Source: an uncultured Alphaproteobacteria bacterium
Lineage (GTDB): Bacteria; Pseudomonadota; Alphaproteobacteria; RF32; CAG-239
Length of the DNA stretch: 64,000 nt
Assembly (NCBI GenBank): GCA_934277435.1
Contig: CAKQUE010000004.1
Location: 1 to 64,000 of the forward strand
Direction of reading: 5' to 3'
Each line of letters begins with the position of its first letter. The stretch's first letter is position 1. The notes under the pieces were generated by a model. It was not told the origin of the DNA, searched no databases, and worked only from the letters and a program-made list of their open reading frames with translations. Position numbers and translations under genes: made by a program. Shown piece after piece: positions 38,991-48,541 of the stretch.

Positions 38991-40081
38991 AGACACAGCT
39001 GTTCTATAATTGTGTTTAGGACCAATAAGCCCTGAGAAGTGACTGATAAATATTCTGAATTTTCTGTCAGCAATTTAAGTTGCTTCAATTCTGCTAAATG
39101 TGGAATATTTATGTAATTTTCTAAAGGTGAGCCGATAATGTTTTGAAACGTTTTTTTATTTATACCTTTAGTTAATCTCAGTCCGGTTATGATTAGCTCT
39201 TCGGCTCGTTCTGCCTTGGAGAGTGCTTCATTAATAAAAGGGTAGTCAACGGCAAAAAAATTACCGTCTAGTGTTAGTCTACCTTGGGCTGATTTGCCAA
39301 TGCCAATATAATCTCCGCCTTGCCAATAAGTTAGGTTGTGTCGGCTTTCAAAACCGTGTTGCGCAAAGTTGGAAACTTCGTATAAATCATATCCCTTAGC
39401 AGCTAAATATTTACGGGTATGTGTATATAAATCAGCGGCTGTTTCATCATTAAGAGCTTTAATATTTTTGCGGGCAAAAACAGTATTTTCTTCAATAGTC
39501 AGCTGGTAAAGCGATAAGTGTTTCAACCCATAAGCACAGATTTCGTCCAGTTCTTGCTGCCATTCACTTTGCGTTTGCTGCGGACGAGCATATATTAAAT
39601 CGGCGGAATGATTGCTAAAAATTTGCACTATTTCTTGCAAGCTTTCGCGAGCTTCTTGCAGGGTGTGCGTTCGCCCCAGAAATTTTAAATCTTTTTCGTT
39701 TAGCGCTTGCACGCCCAAAGACAGACGATTAATACCAGCGTCTTTTAAATCTTTGAACATATTTTTATGATTGCTGTTGGGATTGGCTTCAAGCGATATT
39801 TCTATATTGTTTTTTATTTTCCAATGACCGCAGATGCAATCAATTATTTTAGCAATATTTTGCGGCTTTAGCAAAGAAGGCGTGCCGCCGCCAAAAAAAA
39901 TAGATTTTATTTCACGCTCAGGCAATAGCTTATAATAATGTTTTAACGCTTCCAGATATTCATTGATAAGTTTTTCTTCATCACAATTGCCTGCAAGTTC
40001 CTTATAGAAATCACAATAAGGACATTTGCTTTTACAAAAAGGCCAGTGGATATAAATTGCCAAATCTTGAGGTTTGTACAT
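38987..40081 (-). CDS. hemW: Heme chaperone HemW (radical SAM)
   Basis: 364 residues. The radical-SAM cluster motif is CKSKCPYCDF (about 16-25), preceded by IYIHWPFC; FFGGGTPSLL and EISLEANPN follow, and the C-terminus has the HemN-type domain. Unlike true HemN, HemW proteins bind and transfer heme. The extra cysteine after the CxxxCxxC motif usual for HemN is replaced by phenylalanine-type context (CDFY), supporting HemW. It is 1 nt downstream of dgkA, in an operon. Confidence 0.88.
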   Translation of the reverse strand: MYKPQDLAIYIHWPFCKSKCPYCDFYKELAGNCDEEKLINEYLEALKHYYKLLPEREIKSIFFGGGTPSLLKPQNIAKIIDCICGHWKIKNNIEISLEANPNSNHKNMFKDLKDAGINRLSLGVQALNEKDLKFLGRTHTLQEARESLQEIVQIFSNHSADLIYARPQQTQSEWQQELDEICAYGLKHLSLYQLTIEENTVFARKNIKALNDETAADLYTHTRKYLAAKGYDLYEVSNFAQHGFESRHNLTYWQGGDYIGIGKSAQGRLTLDGNFFAVDYPFINEALSKAERAEELIITGLRLTKGINKKTFQNIIGSPLENYINIPHLAELKQLKLLTENSEYLSVTSQGLLVLNTIIEQLCL

Positions 40082-40450
40082 CTAAAAAAACAGCGGATAT
40101 AAAAACGCTCCCCATAAAATTATGGCATTTACAAAAGCAAGCAAAACCAATGAGCTGCCTATGTCTTTGGCTTTTTTTGAAAGTTCATGATAATCTGGAG
40201 AAATGCGGTCAATAACAACCTCTACTGCCGTATTTACCAATTCCATAATCACAATAAACAACAGACTACAAATAAGCAAGGCTCTTTGCCATAACAATAA
40301 ATCTAGGCAGCAAGCCACAATCCCAAATATGACAAATACAGCCAAATCTTGGCGTAAGGCAGCCTCACTTTTGAATGACGATACAAATCCGTCTTTTGAG
40401 TATGTGAACGCCTTTAAAATTCTTTTTATTCCGGTGTCGGTGGCTTTCAT
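40082..40450 (-). CDS. dgkA: Diacylglycerol kinase
   Basis: About 122 residues. Three membrane segments and the conserved EAALRQDLAVFVIFG and MELVNTAVEVVIDRISPDYHELSKKAKDIGSSLVLLA blocks identify the small integral DgkA, which phosphorylates diacylglycerol to phosphatidate and recycles lipid from membrane-derived oligosaccharide synthesis. Start at 40450 follows GAAGGAG. It lies directly upstream of hemW. Confidence 0.92.
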   Translation of the reverse strand: MKATDTGIKRILKAFTYSKDGFVSSFKSEAALRQDLAVFVIFGIVACCLDLLLWQRALLICSLLFIVIMELVNTAVEVVIDRISPDYHELSKKAKDIGSSLVLLAFVNAIILWGAFLYPLFF

Positions 40451-40587
40451 TTTTTTCTCCTTCGTTTGTATCATAAAACTTTTTAGGGCAGCGTCAATAT
40501 TTTTATTGTGATATATATGTTAAAATCTCTTGAAAACGCTGAAAAAAACGCTACCATTAAAACGTGTTTAAATTAAAGGAGATACAA

Positions 40588-41067
40588 ATGTCAAGATTTG
40601 ATAATAGCCCTAATTATGGTCTTATGTTTTTTATTGCTTTAATCGCTGCAGGTATTTCTGCCGCCGCTACCCGTATGATTTCTGGCGATAATGAGGCTAA
40701 ATTTGCCGTTGTTGACGTTCAGCGTGTTGTTGTTGCTTCTAAAGATGTTGCCGCTTTGAAAAATGAACGTGACAACCAAATTAAAGAATTGCAGAAAATG
40801 GCTGATGATGCTAACGCAAAAATTGCTAAAATCAGCGATGAAGCCGAAAAGAAAAAAACTTCAGAAAAATATCTAGCAGAAATCAATGCTAAAAAAGAAA
40901 GTTTTGACCAAGTTTATTCATCAGCTTTACAAGCTTCTGATCAAAAGTTAAACGATATCATCAAATCAGTTGCCGAAAAAGAAGATTTGACAGTGGTTAT
41001 AAATAAAAACTCCATAGTTCAGGGAGGGGTTGATATTACGGAAGCAGTAATCGACATGGTTAGATAA
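40588..41067 (+). CDS. Skp/OmpH-like periplasmic chaperone
   Basis: About 159 residues. An N-terminal hydrophobic segment (LMFFIALIAAGISAAA) is a signal anchor or signal peptide; the rest is the Skp pattern: FAVVDVQRVVVASKDV, a long charged coiled coil (about 60-130), then LTVVINKNSIVQGGVDIT. Skp trimers hold unfolded outer-membrane proteins. The start at 40588 has GGAG 7 nt upstream. A palindromic element begins right at its stop codon. Confidence 0.75.
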   Translation: MSRFDNSPNYGLMFFIALIAAGISAAATRMISGDNEAKFAVVDVQRVVVASKDVAALKNERDNQIKELQKMADDANAKIAKISDEAEKKKTSEKYLAEINAKKESFDQVYSSALQASDQKLNDIIKSVAEKEDLTVVINKNSIVQGGVDITEAVIDMVR

Positions 41068-41171
41068 GAAACTCGTCTAGCTGGTATCTGCTAGGGATTT
41101 TTGCGCTCGTGTACTATTGTGTACACGTCGCTTAAAAATTCCGTCGCATCTACGCACGCTATCCGAGTTTC
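41068..41171. repeat. Palindromic element A1 (GAAACTCG...GAGTTTC)
   Basis: 104 bp with inverted ends, an inner GTGTAC..GTACAC pair and arms GGGATTTTTG/TAAAAATTCC. It starts at the base after the skp-like stop. It is a diverged relative of the identical elements at 49514 and 55449. Confidence 0.7.
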
Positions 41172-41184
41172 TACGAGTTTTGTG

Positions 41185-41215
41185 CCGGTTGCAATAATAA
41201 GCAGCCGGTTTTTCT
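41185..41215 (+). terminator. Terminator CCGGTTGC/GCAGCCGG
   Basis: 8-bp stem with one G-U pair and a following TTTTTCTT. It lies downstream of element A1. The same terminator sequence recurs at 41292-41320 and after fabH. Confidence 0.8.
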
Positions 41216-41392
41216 TATGTACTACTTTGTACACGTCGCTTAAAAATTCCGTCGCATCTACGCACGCTATCCGAGTTTCTGAGAGTTTGTGCCGGTTGCC
41301 TTAAAGCAGCCGGTTTTTCTTGTGTACCATTTTGTATACGGCGCAAAAAAGTTAATGCGTATTAGCCTCATTATCCGAGTTTCTACGAGTTT
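41216..41392. repeat. Two further right-half copies of the palindromic element
   Basis: 41216-41280 and 41321-41386 repeat the right half of A1 (GTAC centre to CGAGTTTC), separated by a second CCGGTTG/CAGCCGG terminator at 41292-41320. Together with A1 they fill the 333-bp space between the skp-like gene and the DsbD-like stop; no ORF is present. Confidence 0.65.
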
Positions 41393-41400
41393 TATGACTT

Positions 41401-44109
41401 TTATCTGCTAGTAGCTTGGCGTAAAATGTTTTCAAAATCGGTGCCGGATAAAACCTCTGGTAAAACCATGCCGTCACGCATTAGCGGCGTGTATAAAATA
41501 TAAAAAGGCAATCCTTTGCGTCCATATTTTTCCATAAAATCTAATACTTCTTTATTGTAATTCGTCCAGTCAACTTGTATAAAGTCTAGCATATAAGTTT
41601 TATTCCAATGAGCTAAATTAGAGGAATTTAACGTAATCGTCGTGTTGTAGCGGCAAGTCAGACACCAATCAGCGCCAATTTCTAAAAGCACAGGGTGTCC
41701 TTGGCTGAGTTTTTTGGCTATAAGTGATTTGTCAATAAACGTAAGGCGTTTTTCCAAATTTTCATCAAGGTGGCGTTTATAGCTGCTTTGAGCCAGAAAA
41801 GAGGTGGAAAACAAGCATATTATAAAAATGGCGACAATTGAATATGTGCTGATTTTCCTTAATTTATTAATGGTTTCAATTGAAATGTTTTCTTCAAAAA
41901 CACCGTCTAAATATTCAATGAAAAGTCTATATAATTTGAACATGGCGATAAAGAATAACAGTAATAATACTAATAAGCCAACGCAAATAAAGTCTGTTTG
42001 ATTGTATATCAAAATCAAAAACCAACCGATGGTCAAATACATCATAATCTTCATTAGTGACGAGAGTTTTTGCAGCCATGCTCCTGGGGTCGGCAGTAAT
42101 GTTTCTGGATTTTTGAAACAAACCGCAACAAGATATGGTAAAGACAAGCCAAGGGCAACCGAGTATAAAATGACAACGATATCAAAATAGCTTCCGCTGA
42201 GAGCAAAACCTATGGCTGTGGCCAAATACGGACCGGTGCATGGTGTAGACAGCAACACAATCAAATTGCCCAATATAAAGTTAAATTTATAGTCAAGTTT
42301 ACTGCTGATATTTATGAGGTTTGAAGTTTGCAGCTGCGGAAAAAATATTGTTATTGCGGTCAATACAAAAGTCATACCGATTAAAAAGTTCATATTTTGA
42401 TATTGCATGCCCCAACCGAGCGAGTAGCCTAAATATTTTGCCGCCAGCAAGGCGATAATTAACACGCTGAATCCGCAGAAAATACCGGCACAGGTCAAAA
42501 ACAGCGATTTTTTTATGTTTTTGCGACGAACGGAGCCGGCGCGGCTTAAGCTTATTATTTTTAGGGATAACACCGGAAATACGCAAGGCATAAAGTTCAA
42601 TATCAATCCTCCTAAAATAGCGATTAAAATTAGACCTAAATTCAAGGTGTTGGATTGAGTGTCAAAAAGCGCGGCTTCATTAGGCGCTTGTTCTGTTCTA
42701 TAATAAACTTCATTATTCAATATAGCGGTAATCTGAAATATTGAGTTTTTAAAATCAGAAATGTTTTCACCTTTCATCGGTTGAAAGCGAACATAGATTT
42801 TGTTGTCTTGGATACTTATTATAGGTGCCGAAAATTTGGTATAGCCATATTGTTCTTCAATAAACACTTTAAAATTTTTTACAGATTGTGCACTTTTAAA
42901 TTCAAGGCGCAAAGATTGTCCGTTCTCATCTTCGTCTGTTACAAATTTTTGTAATTTTAAATCTTTGGTTTGCTCGTCAGGCAATAGTTGTATACTTTTG
43001 TTAAAAAAATTTTGCCAACCGTTGTTTAAAATTATCACGCCATGAGGTTTTATGGTTAATTGTAACTCAAAATCTTGGGTTAGGCAGTTCATATAATTAT
43101 TGCAGACAGTTAAATTTACTTGCGAGTTTAATTGCAATGCTTTTTCTGTATCTTTAACGGTTATAGCAACCGGAATTATAAAGTCTCCAAAATATTTGTG
43201 AACATACGGCAGGGATATGGTTGAAAGCGGAACCGGATATTTTATTTCATATTTTTCGAGGTTTACTGAATTTTCAAAAGTTATTATCGGCTTTTTTTGC
43301 ATAGGCGATAAATTATTGGCTAACACAAAATAATTATCTTTGGTTAAAATATGTACCCCTATATAAAATTGTTTTTGATTTTCGAGATATGATGAGGCAG
43401 ATAAAAGCTGAATATCTAAATGATTGCCGGCAATGTTTTCGCCTATTCCTAAATTTGAAACCAACGGGTTGTCTTTGCCGTATTTGAACAATTCTTTCCA
43501 ACTGTAATTATTCATAATATATTCAAATTTTGCTATGGCATTGTTATCTTTATGTTTGAAATTGATATATTTATCAATAGCCTTACGCTCTTCATCATTA
43601 TTACTGTAGGTTAAAAATTTTTTGAAATTGTAGACTTTGACAAATTTGCCTTTTTCCGCTTCAATATATTTTACCTCGTCTTTTTTATCAAAATCATCAT
43701 CGGAGTGAACAACCCTGTATGCTTTGGGCATAAGTTTTTCTGCAACATATTTATTATATATTGTTTTACCAATACGATAAATTCGGATGCCGTTGCGCAA
43801 ATAGTTAGTATATCGAATAAGTTCTTCATCTGTATCATTAGGAAAAAACGGTCTTAAATTTTCGTAGAATCCATCTTCAAAAATTTCGTTGTTAGGATAT
43901 TTATTGTTAAAATAATTGCCTATCTCATACATAATGGTAAAAGTTTGCAAAACTTCTTGTTCAGAAGTTTCATCTTCTTCTAATTCTGCCAAACGAGCAC
44001 GTGCGTTTACCCCTTTAAAATCGTCCGGAAAGGTGCTTTCGGCCGACATACAGGTAAAACTCTTGAAAATGAAAATTAAAAAAATTATATAAGTTAGTAG
44101 TTTTTTCAT
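41401..44109 (-). CDS. DsbD/ScsB-like thiol:disulfide interchange protein
   Basis: A 902-residue protein, long for the family (lambda E. coli DsbD is 565). It has a signal peptide, a large N-terminal part (about 25-480) whose end includes a CNNYMNC pair, then a transmembrane domain with the paired cysteines LNFMPCVFP and LLSTPCTGP, and a C-terminal thioredoxin domain with WCLTC. It would carry electrons from cytoplasmic thioredoxin to periplasmic partners. The first 200 residues, acidic and helical, have no counterpart I know. It is a single gene with its own neighbourhood. Confidence 0.82.
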   Translation of the reverse strand: MKKLLTYIIFLIFIFKSFTCMSAESTFPDDFKGVNARARLAELEEDETSEQEVLQTFTIMYEIGNYFNNKYPNNEIFEDGFYENLRPFFPNDTDEELIRYTNYLRNGIRIYRIGKTIYNKYVAEKLMPKAYRVVHSDDDFDKKDEVKYIEAEKGKFVKVYNFKKFLTYSNNDEERKAIDKYINFKHKDNNAIAKFEYIMNNYSWKELFKYGKDNPLVSNLGIGENIAGNHLDIQLLSASSYLENQKQFYIGVHILTKDNYFVLANNLSPMQKKPIITFENSVNLEKYEIKYPVPLSTISLPYVHKYFGDFIIPVAITVKDTEKALQLNSQVNLTVCNNYMNCLTQDFELQLTIKPHGVIILNNGWQNFFNKSIQLLPDEQTKDLKLQKFVTDEDENGQSLRLEFKSAQSVKNFKVFIEEQYGYTKFSAPIISIQDNKIYVRFQPMKGENISDFKNSIFQITAILNNEVYYRTEQAPNEAALFDTQSNTLNLGLILIAILGGLILNFMPCVFPVLSLKIISLSRAGSVRRKNIKKSLFLTCAGIFCGFSVLIIALLAAKYLGYSLGWGMQYQNMNFLIGMTFVLTAITIFFPQLQTSNLINISSKLDYKFNFILGNLIVLLSTPCTGPYLATAIGFALSGSYFDIVVILYSVALGLSLPYLVAVCFKNPETLLPTPGAWLQKLSSLMKIMMYLTIGWFLILIYNQTDFICVGLLVLLLLFFIAMFKLYRLFIEYLDGVFEENISIETINKLRKISTYSIVAIFIICLFSTSFLAQSSYKRHLDENLEKRLTFIDKSLIAKKLSQGHPVLLEIGADWCLTCRYNTTITLNSSNLAHWNKTYMLDFIQVDWTNYNKEVLDFMEKYGRKGLPFYILYTPLMRDGMVLPEVLSGTDFENILRQATSR

Positions 44110-44197
44110 GATGTGCGACTTATTTAAACGTTTAAATTTTCAAATTTTATGATAAACTAAAATAGTAAATAAATAATATATTTTGGCAGATATAATC

Positions 44198-44788
44198 ATG
44201 ACGGAAGAAATTACAAGCAGTTTTGACAACAGATATGCTCTGACGGGCAAATTTTTGGTGGCTATGCCGAGTTTGGACGGCAGCGACTGTTTTGCGCGTT
44301 CGGTTGTTTATGTTTGTTCGCATAGCAGTAACGGTGCTATGGGGCTGATTGTTAACAAACGTATGGATAAATTTACGTTTTCCGATTTGACTTTTCAGCT
44401 GCCGGTTAAAAACTATGAAAAATTAAATGAAGTCAACCTTTATACCGGCGGACCGCTGGAACAAGTACGAGGTATGGTTTTGCACACCACCGATTATATG
44501 CGTGACGGCACAGTTGCGGTTGCCGACGGGCTGGCTGTGTCTTCTACTTCAGAGATTATTTCGGATATTGCTTTTGGTCATGGACCAAAAGAAAAACTGG
44601 TGGCTTTAGGCTATTCTTTTTGGCAGCCACGGCAACTGGAAGCCGAAATTTACAATAATGATTGGCTGGTTATTGAGGCAGATAAAGATATTTTGTTCCG
44701 CACTCCGGACGAGGAAAAATGGCAACGCGCATTAAGCGAAACCAATATTCCTCTGGAGCGTTTTGTGAATATTACCGGACATTGCTAA
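44198..44788 (+). CDS. YqgE/AlgH family protein (UPF0301)
   Basis: About 196 residues: GKFLVAMPSLDGSDCFARSVVYVCSHSSNGAMGLIVNK, then LYTGGPLEQVRGMVLHT and ALGYSFWQPRQLEAEI are all typical of YqgE. Family members are conserved in proteobacteria with an unclear function. I take the ATG at 44198; the TTG at 44183 adds five residues but lacks an RBS. The end overlaps the convergent FtsK-like gene by 4 nt. Confidence 0.9.
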   Translation: MTEEITSSFDNRYALTGKFLVAMPSLDGSDCFARSVVYVCSHSSNGAMGLIVNKRMDKFTFSDLTFQLPVKNYEKLNEVNLYTGGPLEQVRGMVLHTTDYMRDGTVAVADGLAVSSTSEIISDIAFGHGPKEKLVALGYSFWQPRQLEAEIYNNDWLVIEADKDILFRTPDEEKWQRALSETNIPLERFVNITGHC

Positions 44789-46077
44789 GATTGACGATGC
44801 CGGCGTGTTGTAGTGCGTGAACCTGTTTTAACGCTTAACAAACCAACTAACAATGAAAAAATCGCTTTGATAATTTTGGTTTGGTTGCGGACGCCTAAAC
44901 GATTCCATATGTCGCAAATCCAGACGAAAAATCCGCCGGACTTTTTCTCTGTAACAGCTTTTTTCTGTTCTTCTTTTTGTTCGGCATATTTGGCCTGTTC
45001 CAGTTCATAGGCTGTGGTTTGCTTTGGCATTTGGCAGCGATATGGCGCAAGAGCGTTTTCTATATCAGAATCCGAAATAAAAGCGCCTAAAATATGTGTT
45101 AATGTGCCGTTTTCTTCCAAAAACAGCGAATCTCCGCGTCCGATTAGAGTTTCTGCACCGGTTGTGTTCAATATAGTCATAGAATCGGCTGGACTTGCAA
45201 CTTTATAAGAAAGTCTGGTTGGCAGGTTGGCTTTTAGGCTGCCGGTGATAACGTCAACAGACGGACGTTGGGTGGCTATAATCAAATGGATACCGGCGGC
45301 ACGCGATTTTTGCGCCAGCATCTGCACCTGTTGTTCTACAGATTTATCAAACATTATCAGGTCAGCAAATTCATCAATCACGCAAACAATATATGGCAGT
45401 TTAACCTTGGCTTTGGCGTTATATTCCGCAATGTTTCGAACTGTCTGCTGCTCAAACAAAGTGTAGCGATTGTTCATTTCTCCGACTAATTGGCTTAAAC
45501 ATATGCTAGCAAGGTTCATATCGGTAATTACCGGACGCAGCATATATTTTTGATTATTATAGATACTGAATTCAATACGTTTTGGATCAATCAAAACAAA
45601 TTGCAGTTCTTGCGGAGTTTTTTTGTTGATTAAAGATACAATAAACGAGTTTAGACCGACTGATTTGCCCGAGCCTGTTGTTCCGGCTACCAGTAAATGC
45701 GGCATTTTTGACAGGTCTTTCATTACCGGATTGCCGCGCATATCAACACCAAGGCAAATCGGCAGAGCGCAGGTTGCTTTTAAAAATTCGGCTGAATATA
45801 AAATTGGGGCAAACGCCACCGATTGCGGTTCGGTTTGCGGAACTTCAATTTGAATGTAGACGGAGTTAGAAATTTCAGAAATACGCACACCGCTGACACC
45901 GAGTTCGCGCCCGATATCGCGTTCAAATTTTTGAATACGGCTGAAAGCAGTTCCTTCTGGTAATTTATATTCAACTTCTGTAACCAAAGGACCATCTGTA
46001 GTTTTGCCAATAGAACCGCCCATAATTCCGAAGTTTGCTAAAATTCGATTTAATTTGATAGGCAGATTTTCTATCAT
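44785..46077 (-). CDS. Short FtsK/SpoIIIE-like DNA translocase
   Basis: About 430 residues. An alpha domain (VTEVEYKLPEGTAFSRIQKFERDIG) precedes the RecA-like motor with Walker A GTTGSGKSVGLN and Walker B VCVIDEFADL, then the ATQRPSVDVITG motif. There are no N-terminal membrane helices and no C-terminal winged gamma domain; the tail instead has a hydrophobic stretch (IIKAIFSLLVGLLSV) and basic end. It is thus a minimal motor. Start at 46077 with GGAAAGG in the preceding bamE codons; the genes are one base apart. Confidence 0.85.
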   Translation of the reverse strand: MIENLPIKLNRILANFGIMGGSIGKTTDGPLVTEVEYKLPEGTAFSRIQKFERDIGRELGVSGVRISEISNSVYIQIEVPQTEPQSVAFAPILYSAEFLKATCALPICLGVDMRGNPVMKDLSKMPHLLVAGTTGSGKSVGLNSFIVSLINKKTPQELQFVLIDPKRIEFSIYNNQKYMLRPVITDMNLASICLSQLVGEMNNRYTLFEQQTVRNIAEYNAKAKVKLPYIVCVIDEFADLIMFDKSVEQQVQMLAQKSRAAGIHLIIATQRPSVDVITGSLKANLPTRLSYKVASPADSMTILNTTGAETLIGRGDSLFLEENGTLTHILGAFISDSDIENALAPYRCQMPKQTTAYELEQAKYAEQKEEQKKAVTEKKSGGFFVWICDIWNRLGVRNQTKIIKAIFSLLVGLLSVKTGSRTTTRRHRQS

Positions 46078-46078
46078 T

Positions 46079-46534
46079 TTAGAGTTCCTTTCCCGAATTT
46101 GTGCCGCCAAACGGCATATATGTGCCTACACCGCCAAAGTATTTGCGGAAGAAGCCTTGTTCTTGCTCTGTGGCCTTAGTCACATCGGTGTCAACTTTTA
46201 AATTATTGCCGTCAGCCAAAGAAAGTTTTTCTATTTTGCTGATTTGTCCGTTATCAAAGGTTAGAGCCAATACTTTTCTATCTAATTCTTCCGGACGGAA
46301 AAAAGCAACTTTTTTCATAGTCGAAGCCATATATATCCAGTGATCGTCACTCAAGCCGGTGGTCAGGCTCGGGGCGCCTAAAATGTTCATAACATCTTGT
46401 TTGCTTTGTCCAAGCTGAATTTCGGCGACTTTTTCCTTGGCTGGCATATTGCCGTTGTGTACCAAAAATAAATCGCTGGAACAAGCTGATGTTAGCAGCA
46501 GTATAGAAATAAAAAGTATTTTGCGTATTGACAT
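46079..46534 (-). CDS. bamE: Outer-membrane lipoprotein BamE (SmpA/OmlA)
   Basis: 151 residues with a lipobox (LLLTSAC, cysteine at about 18), the EIQLGQSKQDVMNILGAPS motif of SmpA/OmlA proteins and a beta-hairpin body. BamE stabilises the BAM complex that inserts outer-membrane proteins. It is divergent from the yceD-rpmF-plsX-fabH operon, the usual alphaproteobacterial arrangement, and is followed one base later by the FtsK-like gene. Confidence 0.88.
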   Translation of the reverse strand: MSIRKILFISILLLTSACSSDLFLVHNGNMPAKEKVAEIQLGQSKQDVMNILGAPSLTTGLSDDHWIYMASTMKKVAFFRPEELDRKVLALTFDNGQISKIEKLSLADGNNLKVDTDVTKATEQEQGFFRKYFGGVGTYMPFGGTNSGKEL

Positions 46535-46589
46535 ATTTACTAATCCTTATATTTTTACATTACGTTATATATAACACAAGGATTTTAGA

Positions 46590-47108
46590 ATGCAAAAAAA
46601 TTTTTCATATCCAATTAAAATTGAGGATTTAAAACAGTCTGATTATAAATACGAATTAAAAGCCGATGCAGAAGAGCTGGAGGACATCACGCAGGTTTTG
46701 CAGGTGGAAAAAGTTCATAAATTCGAGGCGGAAATTTTTTTGAAACTCACTAACCGAACAAATAATTTGCGGGTGTGGGGCAAGGTGTTTGCCAAAATAG
46801 AACTGAAAAGTGTCATTACTTTGGATAATTTTATTAAAGATTACGAAGTTCCGTTTGAGCTGAATTTTGACACTCGCGCGACCTATAACGATATTAAAGA
46901 GCTGGAATGCGATATTGAAGACGAAGTGCCGGATATTATTGAAAACGGATGTATAAATTTGGCGGATATTGCAATAGAGCAGGTGGCTTTGAATTTGGAA
47001 GACTATCCAAGAGCCGAAGGAGAGGTTTTTGACGCCTCATTATATTGCGATGTTGATGAACCAAAAAAAGAAAATCCGTTTGCGTTGCTGGCTAAACTTA
47101 AAAAATAA
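46590..47108 (+). CDS. yceD: DUF177 / YceD family protein
   Basis: 172 residues with the family's characteristic acidic ELECDIEDEVPDIIENGCINL, ALNLEDYPRAEGEVF and the C-terminal ENPFALLAKLKK. DUF177 proteins are linked to 23S rRNA processing and precede rpmF, as here. It is divergent from bamE. A candidate promoter separates it from rpmF. Confidence 0.9.
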   Translation: MQKNFSYPIKIEDLKQSDYKYELKADAEELEDITQVLQVEKVHKFEAEIFLKLTNRTNNLRVWGKVFAKIELKSVITLDNFIKDYEVPFELNFDTRATYNDIKELECDIEDEVPDIIENGCINLADIAIEQVALNLEDYPRAEGEVFDASLYCDVDEPKKENPFALLAKLKK

Positions 47109-47128
47109 TTAAGAAAATATAAAAAGTG

Positions 47129-47156
47129 CTTGCAAAATAAGAAAAAGTTATATACA
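47129..47156 (+). promoter_or_regulatory. Candidate promoter upstream of rpmF
   Basis: CTTGCA (47129-47134), 16-bp spacer, TATACA (47151-47156), in a 166-bp AT-rich space. CTTG-type -35 boxes are common in alphaproteobacteria. Confidence 0.4.
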
Positions 47157-47274
47157 AACAGTCTTAATCGTTTGTGGCGTTTATTTTTGCTTGCTTTTTT
47201 TATAAAGCTGTGCTAAATAAAAACCCGAATGTAATGTGTAAATGTTTTAAATAATTGAATAAAGAGATAAAGAA

Positions 47275-47460
47275 ATGGCTACACCTAAGAAAAAAGTATC
47301 TAAATCACGCCGCGATATGCGCCGTTCTCATGATGCATTGACATCTAATGCTTATCAAGAATGCCCTAACTGCGGTGAGTTGAAGAGACCTCATAATGTT
47401 TGCCCTAAATGCGGCCAATATGATGGTAAAGAAGTTATTGCTAATAAAGAAGCAAAATAA
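47275..47460 (+). CDS. rpmF: Ribosomal protein bL32
   Basis: 61 residues beginning MATPKKKVSKSRRDMRRSHD, with zinc-binding CPNCG and CPKCG pairs. It is the zinc-requiring form of L32. It stands between yceD and plsX as in most proteobacteria, and has a GAGATAAAG-type RBS. Confidence 0.95.
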   Translation: MATPKKKVSKSRRDMRRSHDALTSNAYQECPNCGELKRPHNVCPKCGQYDGKEVIANKEAK

Positions 47461-47476
47461 TTTTATAATCTAAAAT

Positions 47477-48541
47477 ATGGAGCAGGTTTTGTCTGATAAT
47501 AATCTGGTCATATCTGTAGACGCAATGGGGGGAGACAATTCCCCTCATGTCGTAGTAGAGGGTATCGCAATCGCTCATAAAAGCAATCCGGATATAAAAT
47601 TTCTGTTGTTTGGCGATGAGGTACAAATTGAAGAAGACATCAAAAAATTTCCGCAGCTGAGAAATTTTTGCAAAGTTATCCACACCAGCGAGCGGGTTCG
47701 GAATGAAGACAAACCTTCTCAAGTTATCCGTAATAAAAATACCAGTATGTATATGGCTATTGACGCGGTGCGCCGCGGCGAAGCCAGTGCTGTTATTTCT
47801 GCCGGAAACACAGGCGCTTTGATGGCAATTTCAAAAATGATTTTGAAAACCATTCAGCGTATTCATCGTCCGGCGATTTGTACGGCTATTCCGCACCGTA
47901 CTGGTTGTTGTGTTATGCTTGATTTGGGCGCAAATACCGAATGCAGCGCAATCAATCTGGCCGAATTTGCCATTATGGGGAATATTTTGGCGCGGCATTC
48001 ATTTGGAATCGCTCGTCCGCGAATCGCCCTCTTGAACATTGGTGCCGAAGAAATGAAGGGTAAAGAAGAAATCCATCAGGCTGCTAAAATGATTAAAGGC
48101 GCGCATTTGGATTTGAATTTTATCGGCTATATTGAACCGCACCAAATCGGCGAAGGCTATGCAGATGTGATTGTTTCGGACGGCTTTACGGGAAATATTG
48201 CCCTGAAAACAATGGAGGGAACAGCAAAACTGGTTTCTCGCTTGCTTAAGGGGGCTATCAAGGATTCTTTGTGGGCTAAAATAGGCTTGCCGTTTTTATT
48301 GCCGGTTATGTGGAAACTCAAAAAAACTATGGATCCGCGCAAGTATAACGGCGCAATGTTTGTCGGCTTAAATGGTTTGTCGGTAAAGAGTCACGGCGGA
48401 ACAGATGCTATCGGCTATTCGTATGCTATTGATAATGCGGCAAAATTGGTGCGCAAAAACTTTGTACAAACAATTCGTGACGAAGTCGAAAATGTCGACT
48501 TAGATGAACTTTCTCAGGATATTTTATACGATGCTTATTAG
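47477..48541 (+). CDS. plsX: Phosphate acyltransferase PlsX
   Basis: 354 residues. ISVDAMGGDNSPHVVVEG at the N-terminus, GNTGALM, DLGANTEC and VSDGFTGNIALK are the diagnostic PlsX motifs. It makes acyl-phosphate from acyl-ACP for phosphatidate synthesis. The gene follows rpmF by 16 nt and overlaps the fabH start, so lipid and ribosome genes are co-expressed. Confidence 0.95.
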   Translation: MEQVLSDNNLVISVDAMGGDNSPHVVVEGIAIAHKSNPDIKFLLFGDEVQIEEDIKKFPQLRNFCKVIHTSERVRNEDKPSQVIRNKNTSMYMAIDAVRRGEASAVISAGNTGALMAISKMILKTIQRIHRPAICTAIPHRTGCCVMLDLGANTECSAINLAEFAIMGNILARHSFGIARPRIALLNIGAEEMKGKEEIHQAAKMIKGAHLDLNFIGYIEPHQIGEGYADVIVSDGFTGNIALKTMEGTAKLVSRLLKGAIKDSLWAKIGLPFLLPVMWKLKKTMDPRKYNGAMFVGLNGLSVKSHGGTDAIGYSYAIDNAAKLVRKNFVQTIRDEVENVDLDELSQDILYDAY

